From: UBA5336 sp964415675
Lineage (GTDB): Bacteria > Pseudomonadota > Alphaproteobacteria > Caulobacterales > Hyphomonadaceae
Reading direction: 5' to 3'
Length of the DNA: 64,000 nucleotides
NCBI GenBank assembly: GCA_964415675.1
Contig: CAYQBG010000008.1
Location: 62,001-126,000 of the forward strand
Shown: positions 63,753 through 64,000 of the stretch, piece by piece
Numbering within the stretch: position 1 is the first letter of the stretch
Layout of the letters: each line of letters starts with the position of its first letter
Notes under the pieces: generated by a model
Seen by the model: the letters and a program-made list of their open reading frames with translations, nothing else
What the model was told of the DNA's origin: nothing
Databases searched by the model: none
Position numbers and translations under genes: made by a program

Positions 63753-64000
63753 TCAAGCGGTCGGACGTCCCCTGGTTGGCAGCCACACGCCAAAGGCCGT
63801 GCCCTGTCCCGGCCGGCTCTCGACAATCAGCCCTCCGCGATGATGGGCCATGATATGCTTGACGATGGCGAGTCCCAGTCCGGTGCCGGTGATCTCTCCG
63901 CCGCGGCTTTCATCGACCCTGTAGAAGCGCTGGCCAAGCCGTGGCAGGTGCTCGCGCTCGATCCCCGGCCCTTCATCCTCGACACGCAGCCAGATCGCGG
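63753..64000 (-). CDS. Sensor histidine kinase, PhoR-like (C-terminal part only)
   Basis: The last 82 codons of a histidine kinase enter from the right edge. The ATP-binding domain is clear: VEDEGPGIEREHLPRLGQRF (G1/F region), then YRVDESRGGEITGTGLGLAIVKHIM (F and G2 boxes). The YRVDxxR...GGTGLGLAIVKHI form is typical of PhoR, the phosphate-limitation kinase, but the sensor part is outside the window. The gene is same-strand and 64 bp upstream of the peptidase. Confidence 0.85.
   Translation of the reverse strand, partial: AIWLRVEDEGPGIEREHLPRLGQRFYRVDESRGGEITGTGLGLAIVKHIMAHHRGGLIVESRPGQGTAFGVWLPTRGRPTA

Overview
The window is GC-rich, densely packed chromosomal DNA from an alphaproteobacterium, most likely a marine member of the Caulobacterales/Maricaulales (Hyphomonadaceae-like). 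This is inferred from an FzlA-type division protein, a TadG-like pilus protein, single-domain CheY/CheR and PAS_5 proteins, a large TonB-dependent receptor and a DAP-type murein pathway. No rRNA, tRNA, CRISPR array, insertion sequence or prophage is visible, and nearly all genes are housekeeping or metabolic.

Layout. 1-15.6 kb: end of an ornithine/lysine decarboxylase gene, murI, a phasin-like protein behind a palindromic promoter, a TadG-like von Willebrand protein, ferredoxin-NADP reductase, an AidB-like acyl-CoA dehydrogenase, chorismate mutase, an Hpt protein, phenylalanine hydroxylase, an acyl-CoA ligase, a lipoprotein phosphodiesterase, murC, proline iminopeptidase and small membrane/lipoprotein genes. 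15.7-18.7 kb: a three-gene cassette of unknown role (CrtC/AttH-like protein, aminoglycoside-phosphotransferase-like kinase, small protein) and grxD. 18.8-25.7 kb: a complete retinal-rhodopsin operon, reading leftwards: xanthorhodopsin-like proton pump, crtE, crtI, crtB, crtY, blh, idi. 26.4-34.4 kb: a DUF2157-type membrane protein, rimO, a formyltransferase interrupted by an in-frame TAG, glmM, and an MBOAT/SGNH O-acylation pair. 34.4-41.7 kb: a tyrosine catabolic operon (hppD, two small membrane proteins, a VOC protein, a MNT nucleotidyltransferase, fah, scoA, a lipoprotein, scoB, then tyrB) divergent from a MarR regulator with a palindrome between them. 41.7-50.7 kb: a zinc-ribbon membrane protein, murB, cheY, cheR, a TonB-dependent receptor, a secreted Cys-containing protein, a PAS_5 protein and fzlA. 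50.7-62.0 kb: the dcw operon on the minus strand (mraZ, rsmH, ftsL, ftsI, murE, murF, mraY, murD, ftsW, murG), preceded by a phased TGGG array that looks like MraZ operator DNA. 62.1-64 kb: an S10 serine carboxypeptidase and the end of a PhoR-like histidine kinase.

How the genes work together. The light-driven module is self-contained: idi and crtE supply GGPP, crtB, crtI and crtY make beta-carotene, blh cleaves it to retinal, and the rhodopsin pumps protons. The rhodopsin has the helix-E glycine that opens a carotenoid antenna site in xanthorhodopsin. phhA converts Phe to Tyr, tyrB makes 4-hydroxyphenylpyruvate, hppD makes homogentisate, fah releases fumarate and acetoacetate, and scoAB activates the acetoacetate; homogentisate dioxygenase is not in the window. 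Cell-wall genes (murI, murC, murB, glmM, dcw) are spread over the whole window, with murC and murB detached from the dcw operon.

The observations most worth checking are the amber-interrupted formyltransferase, the seven-copy TGGG array before mraZ, the overlapping palindromes at 1514-1536, the hppD/MarR operator, the rhodopsin-crtE hairpin, and the extra small genes wedged into the tyrosine operon. Nothing here is clearly a wholly new system; the least explained units are the 15.7-18.3 kb cassette and the secreted protein at 48.2-49.2 kb.
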